From NCBI GenBank assembly GCA_963844845.1, contig CAWJPW010000003.1:372001-436000 (forward strand): DNA of 64,000 nucleotides, given 5' to 3'. The DNA comes from CAWJPW01 sp963844845 (GTDB taxonomy: Bacteria > Acidobacteriota > Thermoanaerobaculia > Thermoanaerobaculales > Sulfomarinibacteraceae). The notes beneath the pieces are model-generated. The model searched no databases. It was given only the letters and a program-made list of their open reading frames with translations, and was not told where the DNA came from. This document shows positions 1-10,505 of this stretch, in pieces (position 1 is the stretch's first letter; every line of letters starts with the position of its first letter). The translations under genes and the position numbers were made by a program.

Positions 1-708
1 GTTTGCAGGCCGCCCAGGCCGCTGTTTCGGCCGTGGCAGGCGGGACCGCGGGAGTTCCGACTCGAGCTCGATTTTGGCCGGCACGAGGTGCTGGTAGTGG
101 GCCTCAACCTCTTGCTGCTCATCCGCCTCCCGAATCCCCCGACGGCAGTCCTTTGGACTGAATGGGAGCGCGAGGGCCGCTTTCCCGAGACCCTCGAGAA
201 TGCCCTGCGCGTGGTGACCGCCTACCGCCTCCTCGAGATGGGCGGCTGCCTGTTGCACGGCGCCGTCGCGGTGGGGGGCGACGACCGGGCGAGGGTGTTC
301 GTGGGCCGGTCCGGGGCGGGCAAGACCACACTGAGCCTCCTGGCGCGGGAGGAGGGCCACGAGGTCCTGAGCGACGACCTCGCTGCCGTAGTGCCCGTCG
401 GGAAGGGGTACGAGGTGGTTGCGGCACCTTTCGCCGGTGAGCTCCGCCTCCTGGGACGCGCGGGCGCCCGCTTCCCGCTCGCCGGGGTGAGCCAGCTGGC
501 AAAGGGGACGCGCCACCGTTGGGATCCGGTGGGGCTGCCGGCGGCTGTGGCGGCGCTCGTGACGAGCGCGCCGTTCGTTAACATCGACGGTTTCAGGGCC
601 ACGCGCCTGCTCGAGGTGGTGAGCAACCTCGCCGCACGGGTGCCGGTCGGCCAGCTGACGTTCGCCCCCAGGGTCGGCTTCTGGGGTGTGCTCGACGACT
701 CGGGCTAG
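1..708 (+). CDS. HPr-kinase-like P-loop kinase (5' end outside window)
   Basis: The reading frame is open from the first base, so the gene starts upstream; a GTG at 88 is only an internal possibility. The visible part carries a Walker A motif GRSGAGKTT (nt 304-330) and a following LSDD segment typical of the HPr kinase/phosphorylase fold. The length left (about 235 residues) suits small HprK-like proteins rather than full bifunctional HprK with its N-terminal domain. In RiPP clusters such proteins stand beside PqqD-like and maturation enzymes, and in the paeninodin lasso cluster the homologue phosphorylates the C-terminal serine of the precursor. The ORF immediately downstream on the opposite strand looks like such a precursor, ending in Ser-Ser. 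The family call is firm; the substrate is inference. Confidence 0.75.
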   Translation, partial: VCRPPRPLFRPWQAGPREFRLELDFGRHEVLVVGLNLLLLIRLPNPPTAVLWTEWEREGRFPETLENALRVVTAYRLLEMGGCLLHGAVAVGGDDRARVFVGRSGAGKTTLSLLAREEGHEVLSDDLAAVVPVGKGYEVVAAPFAGELRLLGRAGARFPLAGVSQLAKGTRHRWDPVGLPAAVAALVTSAPFVNIDGFRATRLLEVVSNLAARVPVGQLTFAPRVGFWGVLDDSG

Positions 709-715
709 GAGAGAC

Positions 716-913
716 TCAGCTGGAGATGGGGCCGCTCGGACAGGTGCCCACGTCGCCCTTGGCCGGAGGAGAAGGGGCGCATACGCTGGACACGGCCTCG
801 AGGGGTTCGCGCGAGAGGATCTTCGGCGGCTGGTAGGGCCTGCGGCCCGGCCGGCACCGGTTCTCGTCTGACGAGGAGGATGCGGAATCGTTCGACCTGG
901 TCACCCTTGGCAC
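716..913 (-). CDS. Candidate RiPP precursor peptide, 65 aa
   Basis: This small ORF is convergent with the HprK-like gene, 7 nt between the stops. It starts with GTG (913) and has a polar Ser/Asp-rich N-terminus. Around residues 25-39 is a leader-like block RRPYQPPKILSREPLEAV, followed by a short Cys/Pro/Gly-rich tail with Cys45 and Cys58, ending PSGPISS. The pattern Tyr-x-Pro-Pro-x-hydrophobic, a few residues later Leu-Glu, then a Cys-rich C-terminus resembles leader peptides read by PqqD-type recognition domains (lasso and related RiPPs). The two terminal serines fit phosphorylation by an HprK-like kinase. The start codon is uncertain (weak ribosome site) and no cyclase or PqqD gene is visible, as the window ends upstream. 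It could be a chance ORF; the motif argues against that. Confidence 0.5.
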   Translation of the reverse strand: MPRVTRSNDSASSSSDENRCRPGRRPYQPPKILSREPLEAVSSVCAPSPPAKGDVGTCPSGPISS

Positions 914-1421
914 TCCGTCTCAGCCCGGTGCGGTGGCGCCTCGCACGTCGTGGGTGGCGGCCGGGCTCGTGGACACCAGAGTACCTCGCGACAGTGTCCC
1001 TGTCGAGGCCCCACCGGGGCAGCGGATCAGGTCACAGCACCGGGCGTGCTGCCCGCGGCGTCCAGCTCGGGAGGTGGCCCGGCAGCCGGGGACGGCCTGA
1101 CGCGTAACCGCTGCGGCGGCTCGGACTGGTTCCTGCTAGCCCGCACGTCTCACCAGCTCCCTACTGCGGGCGTCGAGCAGCAGTGGAAGGCCGAAGAGGT
1201 ATCGATGAACCACATCCCGTCCCGAGCCGTCTCGCGGGCAGCGGGGGGTGCCGTGGTTTCCGGCGGCCTCTCGAGAGCGTGCGTGACTCCCCGGAGGCGC
1301 CGATTCGTGGTAACCTGAAGTGAGGAGCAAGTTCCGGGCCATGTGTCGCTTGGGAGCTTGTGAGGCCGCCAGCCCCCGGGCGGGCGGGCAGGGCGCCGCG
1401 CAGATCTCGAGGAGGAACGTC
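914..1421. other. Gene-poor stretch and leader of the giant secreted protein
   Basis: No convincing gene is seen here. Short ORFs on both strands have no recognisable motif and the composition of generic GC-rich spacer. The 3' part must hold the promoter of the gene starting at 1422. A ribosome-binding site GAGGAGG lies six bases before that ATG. Confidence 0.5.
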
Positions 1422-4400
1422 ATGGACCAGGCACCGGGCCTGATTATGCAGGTTGTGCATGCCGGTGCGCGTGCGCGCCGACGGCCGGCAGGGTATCGGC
1501 TCGCGCTGACCGTTGGGGTCCTCGCGGCACTCCTTGCCAGCCCCCTGCGGGCCGCGGTGCCCGCGGGGTACAGCGAGTTCGTGGTGCCCGGCGACGAGGA
1601 CGCGATGTACGACGTCCTCCAGGACATCTCGGGCAACGACGTCAACGCCGCCCAGGGCATGTACTCGGCCATCTCGGTGACCGCCTGGGCCAACGACGTG
1701 ACGGTGTACTACGACCACTGGGAGAACGGCTACACCTTCGACCCCCAGGACCCGGACGCCACCGCCGACCAGGTCGTCGTCATCAACCGCGGCCAGACCC
1801 ACACCTTCACCAGCCGCCACGTTCCCATTCCCCGCAGCAACAGCATGACGGCATGCGGCGGCGGGCCGTGCTACGACGGCCGCGACCTCATCTACGTGGC
1901 CGGTGGCGGCGTGGTGGTGACCCGCGGCACCTTCCCCGAGGAGATCGACGGCGTCTCCGGCGTGGTCATCGCCTTCGCCTTCGAGGTCTTCCCGGTGCGG
2001 CCCTTCCTCGAGAGCTACACGGCGCCCATCGGCGCGGACCTCGCCGGCTGGCCGAGCTACTACCAGTCGTTCCGGCGGGTCTACGCCCTCATTCAGGCCA
2101 CCGAGGACAACACCACCGTCACCGTCAACGGCGCGCCGGTGGCCACCCTCCAAAAGGGCGAGGCCTACACCCGCTACAACCTGCAGACCGGTGACCAGAT
2201 CGTCGGCTCGGCGCCGCTCCAGGTGCAGTACATCGCCGCCGACGAGACCGCCACCTACGAGGTGCGCGGCTTCAGCGCCTACCCCGACACGCTGTGGGAC
2301 CGCTCGTACTACGCCCCGGTCGAGAGCTCGCCGACCACGCCCACCGAGCTCTTCCTCTTCAACCCCCACGATCAGGACCTCACGATCCAGTGGGAGGATC
2401 TTTCGGGCAGCGGCACCGGCACCATCCCGGCCCAGCAGACCCGCTCGTACACCTCCGTCTCCGGCCACGACGTCCCGGTGGGATCAGGTGTCCAGGTCAC
2501 CGGCTCCGACACCTTCTGGGGGGTCTCGGTCATCGACGACGGCGACTCCGCCGCCGACTGGGGCTACAGCCTGGTGCCCAGGAGCCTCCTCCAGGACGAG
2601 TACTTCATCGGCTGGGCGCCGGGAGCCGACGACCAGAACGGCGACGGCGTCCCCGACGGCAACTATTCGCCGATCTTCATCACCGCCGTTGAAGACGGCA
2701 CCGAGGTGATCGTCGACATCGACGGTGACGGCGTCCCCGAGGACACCGTCCGTCTCGACCGCCTCGAGAGCGTGCGCTACTACTCGCCCATCGGCAACGA
2801 CCTCACCGGGGCGCGGCTGCGCGCCAACCGGCCCATCGCCGCGGCCTACGGCCAGGACCCGCGCACCGCGCCGGCAGCGAACCCTTCGCTCGACCTCGGC
2901 TACACCTGCCTGCCCTCGCTGGAGGCCTGGATGGACCTGGTGCTCACCGTCGACAAGACGGTGGATCCCGCCGTGCTGCCGGCGGGCACCGGTCAGAGCA
3001 CCACCTTCCGGCTCACCGCCCGCTCGTTCGCCTTCGACGTGGACGATGTGGTGGTGGAGGACCTTCTGCCCACCGGCTGGAGCTACCTGCCGGGCACCAC
3101 CACGATCATCATGCCCGACGGCAGCCTGGTGGTTCCCAACGCCTCCGACCCCATGGTCATCAGTGGCCAGCAGTGCGAGGACACCACCGCCGCCACCTGC
3201 GAGCGCCTCCGCTGGGGCGCCGGCACCTCCTTCACCGCCGCCATGGCGCCCCACCAGAGCCTGGTGGTCACCTTCGACGCCCTGGCCAGCGGGACCTTCG
3301 CCGCTGGCGACCTCTCGCTCAACACCGTGGAGGCGACCGGCACCCGCACCCTGACGGGGATCTCCAACACCCGCTCCGAGACCTTCAGCCCCTCGGACAA
3401 CGTCTTCTACACCTACAACACCCTCGACGTGTCCAAGGCCTCGTCGGCGGGCGCCGGGCTCACCTGGGGCGAGGACGTGACCTACACGGTGACCGTCACC
3501 AATTCGTCCTCGGCGTCGGCGACCCTCGACGGGATCTCCGTGATCGACACCATCCCGGACGGCCTCAGCTACGTGGCCGGGAGCGGCGAGGTGACCGGGC
3601 CGGCCGTCGCCTCCTATGCCGACACCTTCAGCAGCCAGTCCTACAGCAACAGTGACGGGAGCCTCGACTGGACCTCGGTGTCCTGGATCGAGAGCGGTGA
3701 CGGGAACCCGGGATCGCCGACGGGGGGTGACATCGTCATCGGCTACGACCAGGGGGACAGCCGACTGGCGCTGAGCAATTCGGACAACGCCATCGCTCGC
3801 GGTGCCGACACATCGTCGTTCTCGTCGATCACCATCAGCTTCGACTACCGTCGCGACAGCTTCGACAACGGCAACGACTGGGTCGATTTCCAGATCTGCA
3901 ACGACTACGAGTCCGGCAACCCGACGTGGACCTCGATTGCACGCTTCGCGGGATCAGGTACCGACTGGAGCTACCAGCCTTTCGACTTCTCGGTCACAGA
4001 CCCTGACATGATCTCGACGCACTTCGCGGTGCGGTTCCTCACGAGCAACCACCTCAGCGCCGCCTACCGCGACCGCTTCTGGGTTGACAACCTCACCATC
4101 AGCGGTGGGCGCCAGACTGTCACCACCCCCTCCTCCGACCCACCCAGCTTCGTGAGCCCCGGCGACGGCTACTCCCTCCAGCCCGGCGAGATTCTCACCC
4201 TCACCTACCACGCCACGGTGGACGATCCTCTGGCGGCAGGGATCAACGAGATCACCAACACCGCCGAGGTGAGGTCGAGCACGCTGCCGATCCCTGCCGA
4301 GGCCTCGGTCACCGACCCGGTCCCCATCGCCCGCATCGGCGACCGGGTCTGGCACGACCTCGACGACGACGGCGTCGTCGACACCGGCGAGCCGGGCCTT

Positions 4401-7400
4401 CCCAACGTCACCGTGCACCTGGTCTCCCCCGGGCCCAACGGGACCTTCGGCGACGGCGACGACCGCGTGATGGCCACCACCACCACCAATGCCACCGGCG
4501 GCTACCTCTTCGAGCTCAACGGCCTGCCGGCGGGAACCTACCGGGTCGACGTGGACAACGCCACCGTCCCGTCGTCGCTCACCTCGTCGGTCACACGCCC
4601 GGACCCCACGGCATCGTTCACCCTCGGCGAAGGGGAGACCTACCGCGGTGCCGACGTGGGCTACGTGGCCGCCGACTCCTCCAAGGCCATGGTGGGCCAC
4701 CTGGTGTGGAGCGATGCCGACCTCGACGGCATCCGCGATCCCGGCGAGCCGGGGATCGGCGGCGTTCACCTCGCCCTGTACCTGGACGCCAACCACAACG
4801 GCACGTTCGAGCCGGGTACCGACCCCCAGGTGGCGGCCACCGTCACCGCACCCGACGGCACCTACCTGTTCACCGGCGTCGACCCCGACGACTACTTCGT
4901 CGACGTGACCGACCACGACGGAACCACCGGCAGCGGCGCGCTCACCGGCTATGTCTCGGTCCACGGGCCGCAGGCGATCGCGGATCCCACACCGGTGCTC
5001 AACCTCGACGCAGGCGACGTCCTGCTGGTCGCCGACTTCGCCTTCCACAACCCGACTCTCCACCGGGTCACCGACAGTGTCTGGTACGACGCCGACGGCG
5101 ACGGCTACCGCGACAGCGGCGAGGTCGGGCGCAGCGGGGTGACCGTCGACCTCGTGGACGCCGGGGGCAACGTCATTGCCACCAGCCTCTCCGCCCCCGA
5201 CGGCAGTTTCTCGTTCGACGGCGTCGCCGACGGCAGCTACCGGGTGCGCATCGCTGACGATGCCGGCGTGCTCACCGGCTACACTCCGACGACCTCTGCA
5301 GCACAGTCCGGCGAGCGCACCGTGACCGTCGCCGGGGCCGACGTCATCGGCGTCAACAGCTTCGGCTACACCCTGCACGGCGCCATCGGCGACATGGTAT
5401 TCAGCGACGGCAACGGCAACGGCACGCAGGACGCCGGCGAGCCGGGCCTCGCAGGCGTCACCGTCGTCCTCTGGCGCGACGCCGACCGTGACGGGGTGTT
5501 CGACTCCTCCGTCGACACCCAGGTGGGAACCGCCGTCACCGATGCGGGCGGGCGCTACCTCTTCACCCGGCAGCCGCCGGGCGTCTACTTCGTCAGCGTG
5601 GACGACTCCCAGGGGGCGCTCGCCGGGTTCAACCCCACCAGCAGCGACCAGCAGACCGGGGGCAACGCCGCCGGCACCCAGCGCAACGCCATCCTGCCCA
5701 CCCCGGAGTCGAGCGTCACCGGCGCCGACTTCGGCTACCAGAACGTCTCCCTGGCCGGCATCACCGGTACCGTGTGGGAGGACCGTGACGGCAACGGCAT
5801 CCCCGACGAGGGCAGCTCCGGCCTCGAGGCCGTCACCCTCATCCTGCGCGACGCCGCCGGCGAGCTGGTGGCGACCACGGCGAGCGCCGCCGACGGGAGC
5901 TACTCGTTCAGCAGCCTGCCGTCCGGCACCTACACCGTGACCGTCAGCGACGAGAACAGCGTGCTCCTGGGGACGACCTCGACCACCGGCGGCGACACGC
6001 AAGGTTCCCTGAGCCCGGGGACTCCCGGCGTCGACTTCGGATACCAGCGCCCCCAGAAGGTCACCCTGGCCACCATCGCCTCGTTCCGGGTTGTCTCCGA
6101 CGGCCAGCGCGCCGTCGTGGAGTGGAGCACGACGTCGGAGCTGGGCACCGTGGGCTTCCACGTCGACCGCTGGGACGCCGCCGCAGGCCGCTTCGTCCGC
6201 CGCGACGGCGGCCTTTTGCCGGCCCTCGTCACCGCCCCGCAGGGCGGCGTCTATCGCTTCCTGGACTCCGGGGTGCTGCCTGGTGACGAGGTCACCTACC
6301 GGCTGGTGGAGGACGAGGTCTGGGGCACGAGCCGCGAGCACGGTCCCTACGAGGTCACGGTAGAACGGGTCGACCCCATCACCATGACGAGCACATTCAC
6401 CGCCGATCCGCACCCTCGCAACGTCGGCCGACGGGTCGTCCGGGGGGCGGTGGCTTCCGGTCCGGGCTCGCGGGTGCGGGTCGCGGTGCGCGACGCCGGC
6501 CTCTATCACCTCACCTCTGCCGACCTTGCCGGCGCGCTCGGCGTCCCGGCAACGGCTGTGCAGACCGCCATCACCGCCGGTCAGGTGCGCCTCAGCAACC
6601 GCGGCCACCAAGTGGCCTGGCGGCCCGATCCCGGCGGCGCGGGCCTCACCTTCTACGCCGAGTCCCTGGACAGTCAGCACACCCTCGACAACGTCTACTG
6701 GGTCGACCCCGAGCAGGGCACAGAGATGGCGGTGGAGTCCACGGGGCTGCTCTTCCGCGACGGCTTCGAGCGCGGCGATCCCTGGGCGTGGTCGCGCAAC
6801 GCCGGCAGCGACGTGCCTGCGCCGGCGAGCCTCGCTACCAGCTCCAGCGAGACGATCGACGTGGAGCAGGACGTGTTCGCCGGCACCGTGGTCGCCACGG
6901 ATCCGGACAGCGACTTCTGGTTCTGGTCGAGCCTGGTGGGCGGCAGCCCCACCAGCGGGCGGCGCAGCTTCACCCTCACTGTCCCCAGCCCCGCCGCCGG
7001 CACCAGCGCCGAGCTCACGGCGCGGCTCGAGGGGGCAAGCAGCACCGCGGCCGCGGTTGACCACCACGTCCAGCTCCTGCTCAACGGCGAGTTCGTGGGC
7101 GAGGCCGAGAGTGACGGCATCGGGCCGTTCACGGTGACGGCGGCGGTGCCCGCCGGCCTCCTCGCCGAGACCAACACCGTCGAGGTGGTGGCGTCGGCCC
7201 CCGCCGCCGGCGGCACAAGCATCGTCTACGTCGACGGCTTCGAACTCACCTACACCCGCCGGCACATCGCCGTGGGCGGTGGGCTGGAGCTCACCGCCTC
7301 CGGTACCGACACCGTGGTGGAGGGCTTCAGCTCGGCCGCGGCGACCGTCCTCGACGTGTCCCACCCGCTGGCTCCCCGCGTGGTGGGCGACGCCTCGGTT

Positions 7401-8594
7401 GCGGCAGCGGACGGCGGCTACCGCGTGCGCTTCCCCAGCGTGCCCGGACACCGCTACCTCGCGACCACCGCAGAGGGGGTGAAGATCCCCCACGAGACGA
7501 CCGGGCGCACGCCCGTGGACCTCACCAGCGGGGCCAACGGTGCGACCGTCCTCGTCATCACGCCGCGCGAGCTGGCGGCTGGAGCCCAGCTCCTGACCGA
7601 ATACCGCGCGAGCACCGGCGTTTCGGCACGCACTGTGATCCTGGACGACGTGTATGATCAGTTCACGGAAGGCATTGCCGATCCGCACGCCCTACAGGAC
7701 TTCATCGCTGTTGCCCGGAGCAGCTGGAACCCCGCGCCTCAGGCGGTGGTCCTCGTGGGCAAGGGGACCTTCGACGAGCGCGACCTCCTCGGCGTCGGCG
7801 ACTGCCTGATGCCGACCCTCTTCACAGCTACCCCCTTCGGCCTGTTCGCCGCGGACGGCCTCATTACCGATCTCGACGGCGATGCGCTGCCCGACCTCCC
7901 CGTCGGCCGCATCCCGGCACTCGACAACGCCGACGTGGCGGCCTATGTCGTCAAGGAGGCAGCCTTCGAGCAGGGCGAAGGTGCGTGGCGCGACGGGCTG
8001 CTGCTGCTCGCGGACGACCGTGACCCGGCGGCAGGGGATTTCGGGCGGGACAGCGATATCCTCGCCCGCACGGTACCGGACGGCTTCGACCTCGAGAAGG
8101 TCTACCTGGATGAGCACGAGCTGGCGGCGGCGCGGCAGCTGATGTCGGAGGAGCTCGGCCAGGGTACCTGGTGGGCCAACTATGTCGGCCATGGTGGCAT
8201 GGACCGCCTCGCCTCCGTCGGGCTGCTGACGCTGGCCGACGTCGCCGGGATGGACAATCACCACCCGCCGGTGCTCAGCGCCCTCACGTGCATCGTCAAC
8301 CGCTTCGCGGTCCCCGGGGTCGAGTCTCTCGGCGAGGCCCTCACGCTACGCGACGACGGCGGGGCGATGGCGGTGTGGTCGCCCACCGGGATGTCCGCGA
8401 ACTTCGACGCCATGCAGCTCAACCTGGCCCTGTTCCAGGAGGTCCTCACGAACCGCGACTACATGCTCGGCGACGCCCTGCTCAACGCTCTCCACACCGC
8501 GGCGGCGGCCCTGGGCCCGGACGCGGAGCCCATGCTCCGCGCCTACACTCTCCTCGGCGATCCCTCCCTGGTCATTCGCAGGCCGGGAGAGTAG
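1422..8594 (+). CDS. Giant secreted multidomain protein with C-terminal gingipain-type (C25) peptidase
   Basis: 2390 residues from the ATG at 1422, chosen because GAGGAGG precedes it at ideal spacing and a signal peptide follows (hydrophobic LALTVGVLAALLASPL). After the signal come a long beta-rich N-terminal region (about residues 45-500), two DUF11-like repeats with V(D/S)K openings (about 505-960), then five SdrD B-like modules starting near residues 971, 1089, 1216, 1321 and 1447, each with (V/I)W.D.(D)GD/NG..D.GE-type Ca-binding-like loops. A DGFERGDPWAWS motif lies in the following linker. The C-terminal 360 residues match peptidase C25: YVGHGG supplies His2257 and ALTCIVNRF supplies Cys2290, and the end GDPSLVIR is typical. 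It is probably an exported, Ca-stabilised surface or secreted cysteine protease. No sorting domain is visible after the peptidase. Confidence 0.85.
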   Translation: MDQAPGLIMQVVHAGARARRRPAGYRLALTVGVLAALLASPLRAAVPAGYSEFVVPGDEDAMYDVLQDISGNDVNAAQGMYSAISVTAWANDVTVYYDHWENGYTFDPQDPDATADQVVVINRGQTHTFTSRHVPIPRSNSMTACGGGPCYDGRDLIYVAGGGVVVTRGTFPEEIDGVSGVVIAFAFEVFPVRPFLESYTAPIGADLAGWPSYYQSFRRVYALIQATEDNTTVTVNGAPVATLQKGEAYTRYNLQTGDQIVGSAPLQVQYIAADETATYEVRGFSAYPDTLWDRSYYAPVESSPTTPTELFLFNPHDQDLTIQWEDLSGSGTGTIPAQQTRSYTSVSGHDVPVGSGVQVTGSDTFWGVSVIDDGDSAADWGYSLVPRSLLQDEYFIGWAPGADDQNGDGVPDGNYSPIFITAVEDGTEVIVDIDGDGVPEDTVRLDRLESVRYYSPIGNDLTGARLRANRPIAAAYGQDPRTAPAANPSLDLGYTCLPSLEAWMDLVLTVDKTVDPAVLPAGTGQSTTFRLTARSFAFDVDDVVVEDLLPTGWSYLPGTTTIIMPDGSLVVPNASDPMVISGQQCEDTTAATCERLRWGAGTSFTAAMAPHQSLVVTFDALASGTFAAGDLSLNTVEATGTRTLTGISNTRSETFSPSDNVFYTYNTLDVSKASSAGAGLTWGEDVTYTVTVTNSSSASATLDGISVIDTIPDGLSYVAGSGEVTGPAVASYADTFSSQSYSNSDGSLDWTSVSWIESGDGNPGSPTGGDIVIGYDQGDSRLALSNSDNAIARGADTSSFSSITISFDYRRDSFDNGNDWVDFQICNDYESGNPTWTSIARFAGSGTDWSYQPFDFSVTDPDMISTHFAVRFLTSNHLSAAYRDRFWVDNLTISGGRQTVTTPSSDPPSFVSPGDGYSLQPGEILTLTYHATVDDPLAAGINEITNTAEVRSSTLPIPAEASVTDPVPIARIGDRVWHDLDDDGVVDTGEPGLPNVTVHLVSPGPNGTFGDGDDRVMATTTTNATGGYLFELNGLPAGTYRVDVDNATVPSSLTSSVTRPDPTASFTLGEGETYRGADVGYVAADSSKAMVGHLVWSDADLDGIRDPGEPGIGGVHLALYLDANHNGTFEPGTDPQVAATVTAPDGTYLFTGVDPDDYFVDVTDHDGTTGSGALTGYVSVHGPQAIADPTPVLNLDAGDVLLVADFAFHNPTLHRVTDSVWYDADGDGYRDSGEVGRSGVTVDLVDAGGNVIATSLSAPDGSFSFDGVADGSYRVRIADDAGVLTGYTPTTSAAQSGERTVTVAGADVIGVNSFGYTLHGAIGDMVFSDGNGNGTQDAGEPGLAGVTVVLWRDADRDGVFDSSVDTQVGTAVTDAGGRYLFTRQPPGVYFVSVDDSQGALAGFNPTSSDQQTGGNAAGTQRNAILPTPESSVTGADFGYQNVSLAGITGTVWEDRDGNGIPDEGSSGLEAVTLILRDAAGELVATTASAADGSYSFSSLPSGTYTVTVSDENSVLLGTTSTTGGDTQGSLSPGTPGVDFGYQRPQKVTLATIASFRVVSDGQRAVVEWSTTSELGTVGFHVDRWDAAAGRFVRRDGGLLPALVTAPQGGVYRFLDSGVLPGDEVTYRLVEDEVWGTSREHGPYEVTVERVDPITMTSTFTADPHPRNVGRRVVRGAVASGPGSRVRVAVRDAGLYHLTSADLAGALGVPATAVQTAITAGQVRLSNRGHQVAWRPDPGGAGLTFYAESLDSQHTLDNVYWVDPEQGTEMAVESTGLLFRDGFERGDPWAWSRNAGSDVPAPASLATSSSETIDVEQDVFAGTVVATDPDSDFWFWSSLVGGSPTSGRRSFTLTVPSPAAGTSAELTARLEGASSTAAAVDHHVQLLLNGEFVGEAESDGIGPFTVTAAVPAGLLAETNTVEVVASAPAAGGTSIVYVDGFELTYTRRHIAVGGGLELTASGTDTVVEGFSSAAATVLDVSHPLAPRVVGDASVAAADGGYRVRFPSVPGHRYLATTAEGVKIPHETTGRTPVDLTSGANGATVLVITPRELAAGAQLLTEYRASTGVSARTVILDDVYDQFTEGIADPHALQDFIAVARSSWNPAPQAVVLVGKGTFDERDLLGVGDCLMPTLFTATPFGLFAADGLITDLDGDALPDLPVGRIPALDNADVAAYVVKEAAFEQGEGAWRDGLLLLADDRDPAAGDFGRDSDILARTVPDGFDLEKVYLDEHELAAARQLMSEELGQGTWWANYVGHGGMDRLASVGLLTLADVAGMDNHHPPVLSALTCIVNRFAVPGVESLGEALTLRDDGGAMAVWSPTGMSANFDAMQLNLALFQEVLTNRDYMLGDALLNALHTAAAALGPDAEPMLRAYTLLGDPSLVIRRPGE

Positions 8595-8660
8595 AGGAGC
8601 TCGGTACCCCGCGTCGCGGGACAGGAAAGCTCAGCGAGGTCCCAGGCCTCGAGCTCGCCG

Positions 8661-8960
8661 TCAGGCGTACTCCTCGCAGTGCCACACGCCCGCGGCGGGA
8701 CGGGGAAGGGTGCAGTCGGCGCGGTGGTCGCAGTTGGCGCAGAGGCCGGCGAGGGGCTCGGGCTCGGGCTCGGTCACGAGCGCCGGGGCCTCGCGCACCT
8801 CGGTGGCGCCCTCGGTGGCGAAGAATTCGCACTCCAGCACCGCCTCGCGGCCGGTGCGGGAGTACACGCAGTCGTCGAGGTGGAGGCAGGTGGTGCAGAG
8901 GTCCGGGGCGGCGGCCGCGTCGGCTTCCTCGATGAAGAGCTGCTCGGCTGGCATGGTCAT
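8661..8960 (-). CDS. Small Cys-rich protein with paired CxxC clusters
   Basis: 99 residues from the ATG at 8960, preceded by AAGGAGC. Two similar blocks are present: LCTTCLHLDDCVYSRTG and LCANCDHRADCTLPRP, each CxxCx5-6C, followed by an acidic/aromatic cysteine motif (LECEFF; VWHCEEY). The arrangement suggests two small metal or Fe-S sites. Similar small proteins ending in HCEEY occur in anaerobes and are uncharacterised; I know of no assigned function. The gene stands alone between the giant peptidase gene (convergent) and the NtrC-type regulator. Its own upstream region is the most AT-rich stretch nearby. Confidence 0.75.
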   Translation of the reverse strand: MTMPAEQLFIEEADAAAAPDLCTTCLHLDDCVYSRTGREAVLECEFFATEGATEVREAPALVTEPEPEPLAGLCANCDHRADCTLPRPAAGVWHCEEYA

Positions 8961-9044
8961 GGTCGTGCTCCTTTTCTTCTGGCGGCAGCTTCTGTCGCCT
9001 GTCGAGGAGAAGCAGAGCAACCACCGTGCCAGCTCCGTCGGACC

Positions 9045-9105
9045 TCGGAAAAATCAACGTAAACTATTCTATTAAAACAGCTTATTGTGAGAAATCGGAG
9101 CCAAA
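9045..9105 (-). promoter_or_regulatory. AT-rich probable promoter of the Cys-rich protein gene
   Basis: About 60 bases around 9050-9100 are strikingly AT-rich against the GC-rich background (AACTATTCTATTAAAACAG on the + strand). They lie 90-140 nt upstream of the ATG at 8960 on the minus strand. No clean -35/-10 pair is assigned, so the call rests on composition and position. Confidence 0.35.
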
Positions 9106-9158
9106 ATCGAGGACCGGTGGGAGCTCTCGACTGGAGAGTTTCTCCCCACCGGGGTGAT

Positions 9159-10501
<1,343 letters not shown>

Positions 10502-10505
<4 letters not shown>

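Noticed and set aside
726..836. 36-residue plus-strand peptide ending RIFGGW after the HprK-like gene
   Set aside because: It has a start and an end but no leader motif; the opposite strand over the same bases has a much better precursor pattern.
3954..7688. 1244-codon open frame on the minus strand inside the giant peptidase gene
   Set aside because: It is the antisense shadow of a GC-rich coding frame: composition is Gly/Val/Glu/Arg/His-rich without motifs, and the plus frame has clear domains and catalytic residues.
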